Shown: positions 1 through 7,562, counted from the first letter of the stretch. The stretch is 12,238 bases of DNA from JBCBKZ01 sp039026975 (GCA_039026975.1 JBCCLI010000184.1:1-12238), one strand, 5' to 3'. Numbers and translations are program-made. Notes: generated from the letters alone by a model not told the origin.

Positions 1-972
1 CGAGAGGCCATTAGAGCAATAGTGGATGAATATGAGCTTCCTGTCAAGCAGGATGTGCCTGTAGTCACTGCTCGCCTACATGGACTTCACGGCATGAATA
101 GGGTAGAAATGCTAGCAGATACCCTTAAAGATATCCCTAACTGGGTTCCTAATGCCGAGTACAAAATTACCTTCCGAGACACCCTCACTGATGCTGATAA
201 AATTACTGCCGGTGAGTGGCTGGGTGAGGTAAAAAACCCAGGGGACTCTATCTTCATCTCATTGGAGGAAGATTTTGGTAGGAATAGATGGAAGGTGGCG
301 CTCGGAGACAGGGTAGATTTTGATGTGCAAGGTGCCATCATCCCTACTTATGTAGGCAGCTTTAGGGAGGTAGACTACGCGCGTTTCCAAACTAATTTTC
401 GAATCGTCTTTCCTAAGGGGGTACTTGAGCAGGCTCCCCAAATTCATGTCCTGGTTACTCGTACGGACTCAGTCAGCCAAGCTGCCGCCTTTCAACGAGA
501 AATCATACGTGCATTTCCTACCGTATCCATCATTGACCTTGGGCTGGTCCTGCAAACGGTGGAAGAAATCCTGGACCAAGTATCCTTCGTTATTCGGTTT
601 ATGGCTTTCATTAGTATAGCTACAGGCATACTTGTGCTAATTAGTTCAGTAGTTATCTCCCGTTTTCAGCGCATACAGGAAAGTATCCTGCTCAGAACAC
701 TTGGCGCCAATAAGCAACAAATCCTCAGCATTACTTTTAGAGAATATTTACTCTTAGGACTGATAGCTACCTCATGTGGTGCTCTACTTTCTTTAGCTAG
801 TAGCTGGGCACTAGCAGTATTTAGTTTTGAAGTGCCCTTCAGGCCTAATATTCTCCCTATACTCATCATTATGATAGGCATATCCACCTTGGTGGTGGTC
901 GTAGGACTATTTAATATCCGCGGGATACTCTCAGAACCGCCCCTAGAGGTCTTGCGGAAGGAAAGCGTCTAG
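1..972 (+). CDS. YbbP-type ABC transporter permease, FtsX domain (C-terminal part)
   Basis: The reading frame is open from base 1, so the 5' part of the gene lies outside the window; 323 residues are visible. Residues ~1-190 are a soluble extracytoplasmic segment carrying the hallmark stretch with DYARFQTNF followed by FPKGVLEQAP, which I recognise from E. coli YbbP-like permeases. Three hydrophobic segments follow (about 195-220, 250-276 and 283-306), with the cytoplasmic coupling motif LRTLGANKQQI between the first two, as in the FtsX permease domain (PF02687). The protein ends in PPLEVLRKE, typical of the YbbP group. Such permeases sit in the inner membrane, pair with a YbbA/LolD-like ATPase and usually contain two FtsX domains; only the last is seen here. 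The substrate is unknown; in E. coli ybbAP lies beside tesA, and lipid or hydrophobic compound handling has been suggested for the family. The ATPase is expected upstream, off-window. Confidence 0.88.
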   Translation, partial: REAIRAIVDEYELPVKQDVPVVTARLHGLHGMNRVEMLADTLKDIPNWVPNAEYKITFRDTLTDADKITAGEWLGEVKNPGDSIFISLEEDFGRNRWKVALGDRVDFDVQGAIIPTYVGSFREVDYARFQTNFRIVFPKGVLEQAPQIHVLVTRTDSVSQAAAFQREIIRAFPTVSIIDLGLVLQTVEEILDQVSFVIRFMAFISIATGILVLISSVVISRFQRIQESILLRTLGANKQQILSITFREYLLLGLIATSCGALLSLASSWALAVFSFEVPFRPNILPILIIMIGISTLVVVVGLFNIRGILSEPPLEVLRKESV

Positions 973-1004
973 GCTGTAGGGACAGACTATTCTCAAGTAA
1001 AGAT

Positions 1005-1035
1005 GATGAGAATCCATGGTTGATTCTTTCTCATC
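1005..1035. terminator. Possible stem-loop between convergent genes
   Basis: GATGAGAA (1005-1012) and TTCTCATC (1028-1035) form a perfect 8-bp inverted repeat. An alternative inner pairing joins AGAATC (1009-1014) to GATTCT (1022-1027). It lies between the permease stop codon and the end of the leftward gene, overlapping the latter's last codons. No long T-run follows on either side, so a terminator role is plausible from position but weak. Confidence 0.35.
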
Positions 1036-2452
1036 CGTTTAAGGCTACCGCATCTCCCAGGTATCCAAATAGGCCCTGACTGATGATACCTTTAGCTACC
1101 TCCTCAGGCACCATATTTTCCCATTGAGAATTTCCTTCTCTTATATACTGAAGAACCCTATCAGAGGTAATAGGTAAGACATCCTCATCTATGCCTCTAA
1201 TATCTTCCAGCTTATTATTATCAAAGAGGTACAGAAACAGGCTGAAGAGCTCCTTGGGCAGTTGAAAGTTGGCACAAGTATAAAGACTATCGCTTTTCAA
1301 CTCACGGGAGGGGTACACATACATCTTAATGTTAGAACCAAACAGTACCCCAAAGGCTTCTAGTATACCACCATTGAGGTCTGTGTAGTGCCTTTCTTCA
1401 AAGATATTCTGCAGGTTTTTTATCCCTAATATGATCCCTATTTTCTTGTTTCGGGTAAAATGGTTTAAGTAGGAAACCAGCTTATAATATTCATGATAAT
1501 TAGATACCATCACATACTGGCCTAAAGACCCCAGAATATCCACCCTATCCAGAAAATCCCTATCATCTATAGACCCTTCAGATATTAAATTGGAAAGGGT
1601 AAGCTCCCATAAGGTCACTATGTTTGTGGGATCCACATCCTCTTCTCTGATAAACTGTGCTTTCCCAGAGGCCAACATATCCATGTTTACATGGGTAACC
1701 GGCCTGAATCTTCCCCTCATCATCAGAATATTTTTCTTGTAGAGGATTTCGGAAGGCTGAATATTCTTTCCATCAGGTCCAAACATAGCCGCATGAGACA
1801 TTCCTTTTTTCACCAGCATGAGGCTAAGGAGTCTATTGTCTACATGAGAATGATCTGGACCCTCCAGGGAACACATATCTATTTCTATCCGGCGATTAGA
1901 TAAGCCTTCCATCAGTACATCCAGGAAGTGATCTGAGCTGGTAGCATAAAAACAGGCCCAAAGTAAATTTACCCCCAGTATTCCCATAGCATGTTGCTGT
2001 TCCAGGGCCGTATCATCTTTCAGGATGACATGTAAAATACAGTCATTAGGCGCTCCATTAGGTATTTTTTGAAACCTGACGCCTATCCATCCATGGCCCT
2101 GATTAGTCCGCTTGAAATTCAAGGTCTCCACCGTATTAGCCATAGCAAAAAAGCAGGTACCATCTTTCCTCTGGGGGAGTCTTTCAGGAAGTAAGACGTA
2201 CTCTTTGTTAATCATGGTCATCAGCCTCTCCCGGCTGACATACCGCTTGGTTTTTCCGTAGATAGCATCACTGAAGGCCATGTCATAGGCTGACATGGTT
2301 TTCGCTATAAGTCCTGAAGCACCTCCGGCCTTAAAGAACTGTGCTGCCACCTCCTGCCCTGCCCCTATTTCAGCAAAAGACCCATAAACCTTTCCGTCAA
2401 GGTTGATTTGTAATGCTTTTTCCTTTGTGCTAAGCGGTCTGCCTTTGTCCAT
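1031..2452 (-). CDS. Conserved cytoplasmic protein of unclear function (often labelled nicotinate/NMN adenylyltransferase)
   Basis: This 473-residue protein has no signal peptide or membrane segment. From memory it belongs to a family widespread in Bacteroidota and some cyanobacteria, recognisable by an N-terminal block (about residues 15-70) with NLDGKVYGSFAEIGAGQEVA, then IAKTMSAYDMAFSDAIYG and RYVSRERL. Later conserved-looking blocks are NQGHGWIGVRFQ (~118-129), RIEIDMCSLEGP (~188-199), DNRLLSLMLVKKG (~206-218), RGRFRPVTHVN (~247-257) and GGILEAFGVLFG (~362-373). Many genome entries call it nicotinamide or nicotinate mononucleotide adenylyltransferase, but I see no (H/T)xGH or ISSTxxR motif of that superfamily, so I do not adopt that name. 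The start ATG at 2452 is the natural one: the conserved block begins within about 15 residues of it. The gene is convergent with the permease and divergent from the amidohydrolase, so it appears to be transcribed alone. Confidence 0.8.
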   Translation of the reverse strand: MDKGRPLSTKEKALQINLDGKVYGSFAEIGAGQEVAAQFFKAGGASGLIAKTMSAYDMAFSDAIYGKTKRYVSRERLMTMINKEYVLLPERLPQRKDGTCFFAMANTVETLNFKRTNQGHGWIGVRFQKIPNGAPNDCILHVILKDDTALEQQHAMGILGVNLLWACFYATSSDHFLDVLMEGLSNRRIEIDMCSLEGPDHSHVDNRLLSLMLVKKGMSHAAMFGPDGKNIQPSEILYKKNILMMRGRFRPVTHVNMDMLASGKAQFIREEDVDPTNIVTLWELTLSNLISEGSIDDRDFLDRVDILGSLGQYVMVSNYHEYYKLVSYLNHFTRNKKIGIILGIKNLQNIFEERHYTDLNGGILEAFGVLFGSNIKMYVYPSRELKSDSLYTCANFQLPKELFSLFLYLFDNNKLEDIRGIDEDVLPITSDRVLQYIREGNSQWENMVPEEVAKGIISQGLFGYLGDAVALNG

Positions 2453-2573
2453 GAATTGTGGGTTAGACGTAATAAGGGAAATTATACAAAATGTGGAAGT
2501 AATAGAAGGCTAACCTATAGATTATCCTGACAATCTTAGTATGTTTAATCTACAATTAACAAATCCGCTCCTT
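2453..2573. promoter_or_regulatory. Divergent intergenic region
   Basis: This short spacer separates two divergent genes and must hold both promoters unless transcription starts elsewhere. On the + strand, TATGTTTA at 2539-2546 resembles the Bacteroidota -7 element TAnnTTTG with its last base changed, and would fit the downstream start at 2574. No convincing -33 element is seen, so this is only a weak suggestion. Confidence 0.3.
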
Positions 2574-4295
2574 ATGAAGACTTTCTACTACTCCCTATTC
2601 GTATCCGTCTTTCTTCTACTTACCGTCAGTTGCCAAAAAAGTAACACCTCAGCAGACTTAATTATCTTCAATGGGACCATCTACACGGCTGATGAATCCC
2701 TCCCTCAAGTAGAGGCAGTAGCTGTTTCTGACGGGAAAATCCAGGCTCTTGGAAGTGCGGAAGAAATTATGGTATTAGCAGATTCCACTACCCAAAAACT
2801 AGACCTGGAAGGAAAAACACTCATTCCTGGCTTTATTGAGAGTCATGGACACATTATGAACCTGGGGTATGAAAAATTAAACCTGGACCTAAGGTATGTG
2901 AAGAATTACCAAGAGCTAGTAGACATGGTGGCGGAAGTTGTCAAAAATACGCCCAAAGGAGAATGGATACTGGGACGGGGTTGGCACCAAAGTAAGTGGG
3001 ACCAGGACCCACCCAAGGTAGTTACGGGCTACCAAACACATGATCTTCTCAGTGCAGTCAGTCCTGATCATCCGGTATGGCTAAGGCATGCTAGCGGACA
3101 TGCCTCCTTTGGGAATGCGAAGGCGATGGAAATAGCCGGAATTACAGCTGAAACGGAATTTACGGATGATGGAGAAATCATCAAGGATGAAAACGGACAG
3201 CCCACAGGGATTTTTTCTGAGAGAGCTGCCTCTCTCATAGAAAATTTTGTCCCTAAAACTACCCCTGCCAAGCATGAAAAAGCACTTGAACTCGCTATCC
3301 GGACTTGCCTTGAACAGGGAATAACTTCCTTCCAGGATGCAGGCTCAGGAAAAGTAGATATAGCCCAGTACAAGAAGTTTAAAGAGGAAGGGAGGCTGGA
3401 TATCAATCTATGGAGTATGCTGCATGGTAGAGATAGTGTGTTACTTGATGAGTGGTATGAGCAAGGGCCCATGATAGATGAGGAAGGGCATCTGACTGTC
3501 AGAGCCATCAAGCTATATGCAGATGGTGCGCTGGGTTCCAGAGGGGCATGGTTACTGGATGCATATGCAGATAGGAAAGACCATTTCGGGAATAAGGTCA
3601 TGCCCATGGAGTACATTTCTAAGGTGTCTACAGACGGCCTGGCTAACGGGTTTCAGGTATGTACACATGCCATAGGCGACCGAGCCAACCAGGAAGTCCT
3701 TAATATTTATGAAGAGACCTTCACAGAAGCTAATAAAGTAGATACTGACCATAGATTTAGAATAGAACATGCTCAGCATCTGGACCTTTCAGATATTCCC
3801 AGATTCAGTGAACTAGGGGTGATTGCGTCCATGCAAGGAATCCATATGTCCTCAGATAGGCCTTGGGCCATTTTCAGGCTGGGAAAACAACGCATCATTA
3901 ATGGCGCATACGTTTGGCAAAAGCTCCTCCAATCAGGGGCTAAAGTAATCAATGGTACTGATGCACCTGTAGAACCCGTAAATCCTATTCCCTGCTTTTA
4001 TGCCTCTGTTACCAGGAAAACCCTGCAACAAGAACCAAAGGGCGGCTATGAAGCAGACCAAAAAATGACCAGAGAACAGGCCCTTAGGTCTTATACCTTA
4101 GATGCTGCTTATGGAGCCTTCGAAGAAGATATAAAAGGGTCCTTAACCGTAGGGAAAATAGCTGACTTTGCTATCCTCAATCAGGATATCATGACCGTAC
4201 CAGAAGAGGAAATCCTGGAAACTAAAGTTCATATGACCATAGTCAGAGGAGAAATCAAATATAAGGCTGAAGAAAACCAACTAAGTACCAGATAG
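2574..4295 (+). CDS. YtcJ-type metal-dependent amidohydrolase, predicted lipoprotein
   Basis: The frame also has an ATG at 2541, but starting at 2574 gives a textbook lipoprotein signal (MKTFYYSLF..., hydrophobic core, then TVSC with Cys20), so I choose it; the product is then 573 residues. It belongs to the Amidohydro_3 group (PF07969; YtcJ, AepA and N-substituted formamide deformylase relatives). The N-terminal beta-sandwich part reads NGTIYTAD ... VAVSDGKIQALG, followed by the metal-binding ESHGH motif (His91, His93). Further candidate ligands are His365 (THAIGD), His399 (RIEHAQH) and Asp463 (INGTDAP). The C-terminal KGSLTVGKIADFAILNQD block is typical of amidohydrolases. Length and motifs look complete, so the enzyme is probably active. 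It should hydrolyse an amide or similar C-N bond in the periplasm or at the outer membrane; the substrate cannot be read from sequence. It is followed 4 bp later by the ArsC/Spx-like gene, suggesting co-transcription. Confidence 0.9.
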   Translation: MKTFYYSLFVSVFLLLTVSCQKSNTSADLIIFNGTIYTADESLPQVEAVAVSDGKIQALGSAEEIMVLADSTTQKLDLEGKTLIPGFIESHGHIMNLGYEKLNLDLRYVKNYQELVDMVAEVVKNTPKGEWILGRGWHQSKWDQDPPKVVTGYQTHDLLSAVSPDHPVWLRHASGHASFGNAKAMEIAGITAETEFTDDGEIIKDENGQPTGIFSERAASLIENFVPKTTPAKHEKALELAIRTCLEQGITSFQDAGSGKVDIAQYKKFKEEGRLDINLWSMLHGRDSVLLDEWYEQGPMIDEEGHLTVRAIKLYADGALGSRGAWLLDAYADRKDHFGNKVMPMEYISKVSTDGLANGFQVCTHAIGDRANQEVLNIYEETFTEANKVDTDHRFRIEHAQHLDLSDIPRFSELGVIASMQGIHMSSDRPWAIFRLGKQRIINGAYVWQKLLQSGAKVINGTDAPVEPVNPIPCFYASVTRKTLQQEPKGGYEADQKMTREQALRSYTLDAAYGAFEEDIKGSLTVGKIADFAILNQDIMTVPEEEILETKVHMTIVRGEIKYKAEENQLSTR

Positions 4296-4299
4296 ACAT

Positions 4300-4653
4300 A
4301 TGGCCAAGATTTATCACTTATCTACCTGTAATACCTGTCAGAGAATTCTCAAAGAACTAGTCCCCTCTGAGGAAGTAGTCCTCAGGGAAATAAAGTCTGA
4401 ACCCCTTACAGCTGAAGAACTGGATGAGATGCACGCCCTTTCAGGCTCCTATAAAGCGCTTTTCAGCAGGCGCGCCATGAAGTACAGAAGCATGGGACTA
4501 AATGAGATGGATCTGAGCGAAGCTGACTACAGGAAGTATATACTGGAAGAATACACCTTCCTGAAACGTCCCGTCATCATAGTTGGAGATCAGATTTTTA
4601 TTGGGAATGCTAAGAAGGTAGTTCAGGCAGCCAAAGAGGCATTACCCTCTTAA
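4300..4653 (+). CDS. ArsC/Spx-family thioredoxin-fold protein with CXXC motif
   Basis: This 117-residue protein has the ArsC/Spx fold (PF03960). It opens with a beta strand and STCNTCQR, giving Cys10-x-x-Cys13. It contains the FSRRAMKYR segment (~55-63), which matches the place where ArsC and Spx proteins have a T/N-R-rich loop, and RPVIIVGD (Arg90) before the last strand, equivalent to the RPI(V) segment where ArsC has an oxyanion-binding arginine. The length is normal for the family (about 110-120). A CXXC pair is the pattern of Spx-type redox regulators and of many uncharacterised 'arsenate reductase family' proteins, rather than of the classical E. coli ArsC site with one catalytic cysteine. 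No other arsenic genes (ars permease or ArsR) are nearby, so a general thiol-redox role is at least as likely as arsenate reduction. The start ATG lies 4 bp after the amidohydrolase stop codon, implying one transcript. Confidence 0.85.
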   Translation: MAKIYHLSTCNTCQRILKELVPSEEVVLREIKSEPLTAEELDEMHALSGSYKALFSRRAMKYRSMGLNEMDLSEADYRKYILEEYTFLKRPVIIVGDQIFIGNAKKVVQAAKEALPS

Positions 4654-5327
4654 TCATAAATTCTCCGCCAATTAATTAAGTGAATGGAAGAGAGAAAGCT
4701 CCCTATCAATTGGTAGCTGATGGGAAGCTTTTTTTCTGCAGATAACACTTCAATCTTTAAATGATTACTCCCCCTCCCTAGCTGGGTAAATTCTATGAGT
4801 GGCTCTTTTACACTGATGGAAGCAGTAGGAGAATTACCCACGTAGTCAGGTAATCCCCGGTAAGATCTCACTAGTTGAGTGTGGAATACCTGAGGATCTT
4901 TATAGGTTAGATTCACGAGTTGGAAGGTATCCCTCCTGTACCTCATGGTCCAGCTGGTTTCCCATGGCATCTCAGAAGAATCAGCCCTGGCTAGTACACG
5001 CCTCTGTCCTATGGCTAAGCGAATGCGGGTATTCGTTTGATTTCTGATCAGAAACAGCGTTCCTTCTGTATTTCCTAATGCATTCCCTAAAATTAGCCAG
5101 CGAGAGGTATCTGCTTCCGGTCTTCCTACCGGCTGAAAAATGACATTATCTCTGTTATCATCTGCTATAATCTTCAGGTACTTAATACTCCTGTCTTTCC
5201 CAATCTTCAGTTTGGTACGTTTATAGGTAGGCTGGGAAGATAGCTGACATATGGGCCAGCTCAGTAGATAACAGAAAATGAGTAAGAAGCTGTATTTTTC
5301 TACAAATAAGGTTCTCTTAATTCTCAT
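4650..5327 (-). CDS. Exported protein of unknown function
   Basis: I do not recognise this 225-residue protein. The N-terminus is basic (MRIKRTLFVEK) followed by a hydrophobic stretch about residues 12-28 and a polar region (QLSSQPTYKR), so it is probably secreted to the periplasm or anchored by its N-terminus. A Cys at ~27 (SWPIC) is a poor lipobox. The rest is rich in beta-prone residues and Arg/Lys, with RWLILGNALGNTEGTLFLIRN (positions in two parts, ~76-96) and a WETSWTMRYRRDTFQLVNL stretch that resembles descriptions of a substance-binding or structural beta protein, but no named domain. Its stop codon overlaps the ArsC-like stop codon tail-to-tail by 3-4 bp, and it diverges from the sulfatase gene across 110 bp. 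The long uninterrupted frame with a signal sequence makes it a credible gene. Confidence 0.65.
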   Translation of the reverse strand: MRIKRTLFVEKYSFLLIFCYLLSWPICQLSSQPTYKRTKLKIGKDRSIKYLKIIADDNRDNVIFQPVGRPEADTSRWLILGNALGNTEGTLFLIRNQTNTRIRLAIGQRRVLARADSSEMPWETSWTMRYRRDTFQLVNLTYKDPQVFHTQLVRSYRGLPDYVGNSPTASISVKEPLIEFTQLGRGSNHLKIEVLSAEKKLPISYQLIGSFLSSIHLINWRRIYD

Positions 5328-5437
5328 CAGCTGGTATTCAAGGGGGAGCTAGTATCTCCTAAAGATGAGGCTTATCCCTCAATAGTAAAAATACATACGG
5401 AAGAATTTTTTCTCTACCTACCTTCTACCAAACCACT
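5328..5437. promoter_or_regulatory. Divergent spacer between unknown exported gene and sulfatase
   Basis: The 110-bp spacer must carry promoters for the leftward unknown gene and the rightward sulfatase. It contains only small imperfect dyads (for example TGAGG...CCTCA near 5366-5381) and no clear TAnnTTTG element, so no exact promoter is called. Confidence 0.3.
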
Positions 5438-6877
5438 ATGAAAAAGGCGCTACTCTCCCTGTTAGGACTCCTCTTGCTAGGAAGCACCTATTCTCAAGAC
5501 CAACCCAATATCATTTTCATTCTCATAGATGATCAGAGATATGATTTTTTAAGTTACCTGGATCACCCATGGGTAGAAACGCCCTATATAGACCAGCTGG
5601 CTGAGCGGTCTATCTTTTTTGATAGGGCCTACGTAACTACCTCTCTCTGCTCTCCAAGTAGGGCCTCTATTCTCACAGGTCAGTACACCCATATACATAG
5701 AGTGTTGGATAATGACACCCCTATCCCGCCAGATATGATCACCTTTCCTCAGGTGTTACAAAAAGGGGGCTATACTACGGCGTTTATAGGGAAATGGCAT
5801 ATGGGCGGGTCTGATTCAAGTCCTAGAAAAGGCTTTACCCACTGGGTATCCTTTAAGGGACAAGGTGCTTATGAAAATCCCAGCCTGAATATTAATGGTA
5901 CCCTCTCTCAAGAACAGGGATATACACCTGATATTCTCACTGATCAGGCTATTTCCTTTCTGGAAAGCCAGGAGAATACAGAAAAGCCTTTTTTTATGTA
6001 TCTCTCCCATAAATCCATACATGAAGATTTCACGCCAGCCCCCAGACATGAGGGAAGGTATAAAGAGGTATCCATTCCCCCTCCTACTCCTATGGAAAAT
6101 CAAGTAGAAAAACCTCAATGGGTGAAACGCCAGCGCAAGAGTTGGCATGGGGCTGAGAGAGAGTATAGCATTCAAAACTATGGCTCCTATACCTCATTCT
6201 TCCAAAAATATAGCGAATGTATGCTGGGCGTAGATGAAAGCATAGGAAAACTGACAGAGTACCTCCAACATACAGGGCAGCTAGCAAAAACCGCCATTAT
6301 ATACTTCAGTGATAATGGCTACCTCATGGGAGAACACGGCCTCATAGATAAACGGGTGATGTATGAGGAAAGCATTAGGGTACCTGCCTTCCTGCATTGG
6401 CCGGAGAAATTCTCTGAGCCTGTGCGCATGGATAATTTCTTCTTAAATGTAGATATAGGGCCCACTATTCTGGACATGGCTCAGCTAAGTATCCCTGAAG
6501 ACATGCAAGGAAAATCTATCTATCCCTTACTTAAGGGGGAGGATATCCCCTGGCGCACTTCATTCATATATGAATACTTCAATGATCCTAAAGCAGTACA
6601 GACCCCTACTATGTTCGGGCTACGAACGCAGCGGTACAGCTACACTACCTATTATGGTGTTTGGGACCTCTTTGAGTTGTATGACCTGGAAAAGGACCCT
6701 GCCCAAAATGATAATCTGTTAGGGAGTGTTAACTACGGCTGGAGCTATGGAGACTTTCTAACGTATGTAAAACGTCAGCTTCCTAAAGTTTATCCAATAG
6801 TGAAGAAGTTAGATGAAGAACTGACTAAGGAACTGGCATTACTTAGAGGGAGCAGAATCCCCAGATGGACTAAATAA
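5438..6877 (+). CDS. Secreted S1-family sulfatase (Cys-type formylglycine sulfatase)
   Basis: This 479-residue protein begins with a signal peptide (MKKALLSLLGLLLLGSTYS, cleavage likely near residue 19-20). The mature enzyme starts at once with PNIIFILIDDQR, supplying the calcium-binding acidic pair Asp31-Asp32. The formylglycine signature CSPSR is at Cys71-Arg75 in the context SLCSPSRASILTGQYTH, so Cys71 would be converted to formylglycine by an anaerobic or FGE-type maturase not seen here. Other active-site motifs are GKWHMGG (Lys119, His121), SDNG (Asp292, Asn293) and DKR (Lys305). The C-terminal YEYFNDPK ... GLRTQRYSYTTYYG ... ELYDLEKDP block is typical of polysaccharide and glycosaminoglycan sulfatases (Pfam PF00884). 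It should remove sulfate esters from a carbohydrate in the periplasm; the sugar and position cannot be assigned. The gene is alone on its strand but lies 0.9 kb from the xylanase gene, consistent with sulfated-polysaccharide breakdown. Confidence 0.93.
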   Translation: MKKALLSLLGLLLLGSTYSQDQPNIIFILIDDQRYDFLSYLDHPWVETPYIDQLAERSIFFDRAYVTTSLCSPSRASILTGQYTHIHRVLDNDTPIPPDMITFPQVLQKGGYTTAFIGKWHMGGSDSSPRKGFTHWVSFKGQGAYENPSLNINGTLSQEQGYTPDILTDQAISFLESQENTEKPFFMYLSHKSIHEDFTPAPRHEGRYKEVSIPPPTPMENQVEKPQWVKRQRKSWHGAEREYSIQNYGSYTSFFQKYSECMLGVDESIGKLTEYLQHTGQLAKTAIIYFSDNGYLMGEHGLIDKRVMYEESIRVPAFLHWPEKFSEPVRMDNFFLNVDIGPTILDMAQLSIPEDMQGKSIYPLLKGEDIPWRTSFIYEYFNDPKAVQTPTMFGLRTQRYSYTTYYGVWDLFELYDLEKDPAQNDNLLGSVNYGWSYGDFLTYVKRQLPKVYPIVKKLDEELTKELALLRGSRIPRWTK

Positions 6878-6881
6878 AATT

Positions 6882-6921
6882 GCCGGTATGCAGAACAGCT
6901 ATACTGTCTAATCATACCGGC
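6882..6921. terminator. Bidirectional transcription terminator between convergent genes
   Basis: GCCGGTATG (6882-6890) and CATACCGGC (6913-6921) are a perfect 9-bp GC-rich inverted repeat. The 22-nt loop contains a second small stem (ACAG 6895-6898 with CTGT 6904-6907). It begins 5 bases after the sulfatase stop codon and lies 33 bases from the end of the leftward 148-residue gene. Read leftward, the stem is followed by AATTTTATTTA, a T-rich tail suited to intrinsic termination; read rightward the tail is weaker (TATCGTTCTT). Confidence 0.65.
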
Positions 6922-6953
6922 TATCGTTCTTAATCTCGTTAGTGATAAAAGGA

Positions 6954-7400
6954 TTACTTCCTTACACTAGCTAATACCTTTTCCTGAAGAACCAACTCTC
7001 CGGGAGCATTATCTACAATTTTTGCCCATCTAAGAATACCCGTAATAGGGCTGATTCTCCTTAAGATGGTATCCCCGAGTTCCTTCTTAAAAACTACGTG
7101 GGCCACTCTTCCTTCAATAGAATTCAAGGGAAGCTTTTCTGTGCCTAACTTGGCAGTTGAGCTCCCTTTACGTGCTTTACCTCCATTCTCTTCCAGCAGC
7201 TTTACTGTTTCAGTAAAAGCAGACCAGGGGAGAAGGGACTCACTTTCTGGAAGATTATCCACATAGATTCCTTCATCTGTTACCATACGTGCTGAAAAAA
7301 TGGTTTTTCCTCTCTGACTGGTGCGGAGCAAGGGAATTTGAGCAGGATTGCCAACTTGTTTAAATCGTTGGACGATCTTGTCTACTACAAAGTCGTGCAT
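6954..7400 (-). CDS. Small cytoplasmic protein of unknown function
   Basis: I do not recognise a family for this 148-residue protein. It starts MHDFVVDKIVQRFKQVG, likely a short helix, and has no signal peptide or membrane segment. The middle has RGKTIFSARMVTDEGIYVDNL (two adjoining parts, ~31-51), which reads as paired beta strands, then LLPWSAFTETVKLLEENGGKA (~57-77), a probable helix ending in a basic, Gly/Ser-rich loop (ARKGSSTAKLG). The C-terminal half is again beta-prone (RVAHVVFKKELGDTILRRI, then LRWAKIVDN). The net charge is mildly basic. A regular alternation of polar and hydrophobic residues and the absence of low complexity support a real gene. It ends at the terminator shared with the sulfatase and has a long upstream region containing several inverted repeats, which may mean its expression is controlled on its own. 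Confidence 0.6.
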   Translation of the reverse strand: MHDFVVDKIVQRFKQVGNPAQIPLLRTSQRGKTIFSARMVTDEGIYVDNLPESESLLPWSAFTETVKLLEENGGKARKGSSTAKLGTEKLPLNSIEGRVAHVVFKKELGDTILRRISPITGILRWAKIVDNAPGELVLQEKVLASVRK

Positions 7401-7511
7401 ATCGGATTCCTATTCGAATTTGGTTGTTAAGGTAGCAACCCGTCTTTCCGAATGCTGAATCATAAGGATCAGGACGGTATAGGATAAGGGTAGATTTAGT
7501 TATTATTACAT

Positions 7512-7539
7512 AACTATTTATTGAACAAATTAAATAGTT
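7512..7539. repeat. AT-rich 9-bp perfect inverted repeat, operator or hairpin candidate
   Basis: AACTATTTA (7512-7520) and TAAATAGTT (7531-7539) are exact reverse complements with a 10-bp spacer. No T-run follows on either strand, which argues against an intrinsic terminator. On the minus strand the spacer/right arm contains TTAATTTG (7533 down to 7526), one base away from the Bacteroidota -7 element TAnnTTTG, so the repeat may overlap the promoter of the leftward gene starting at 7400. The promoter reading is inference. Confidence 0.45.
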
Positions 7540-7562
7540 CTTAAACTAAAATAAGCCCCTTT

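Noticed and set aside
1031..2452. Assignment as nicotinate/NMN adenylyltransferase
   Set aside because: The defining nucleotidyltransferase motifs were not found in the translation; the name is probably an inherited annotation.
2454..2534. Long-range pairing GGTTAG/CTAACC with outer ATTGT/ACAAT in the divergent spacer
   Set aside because: The arms are short and 43 bases apart, which is expected by chance in AT-rich DNA.
2541..2573. Upstream ATG at 2541 as the amidohydrolase start
   Set aside because: It would add eleven mostly polar residues ahead of a complete lipoprotein signal that begins exactly at the ATG at 2574.
3068..3616. Long antisense reading frame (182 codons) opposite the amidohydrolase
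   Set aside because: It lies wholly within a well-supported gene with all family motifs, and its translation is Ser/Pro/Cys-rich with no recognisable domain, as expected of a shadow frame.
4300..4653. Part of an arsenic resistance operon
   Set aside because: No ArsR, arsenite efflux or other ars gene is adjacent, and the CXXC pattern is not specific for arsenate reduction.
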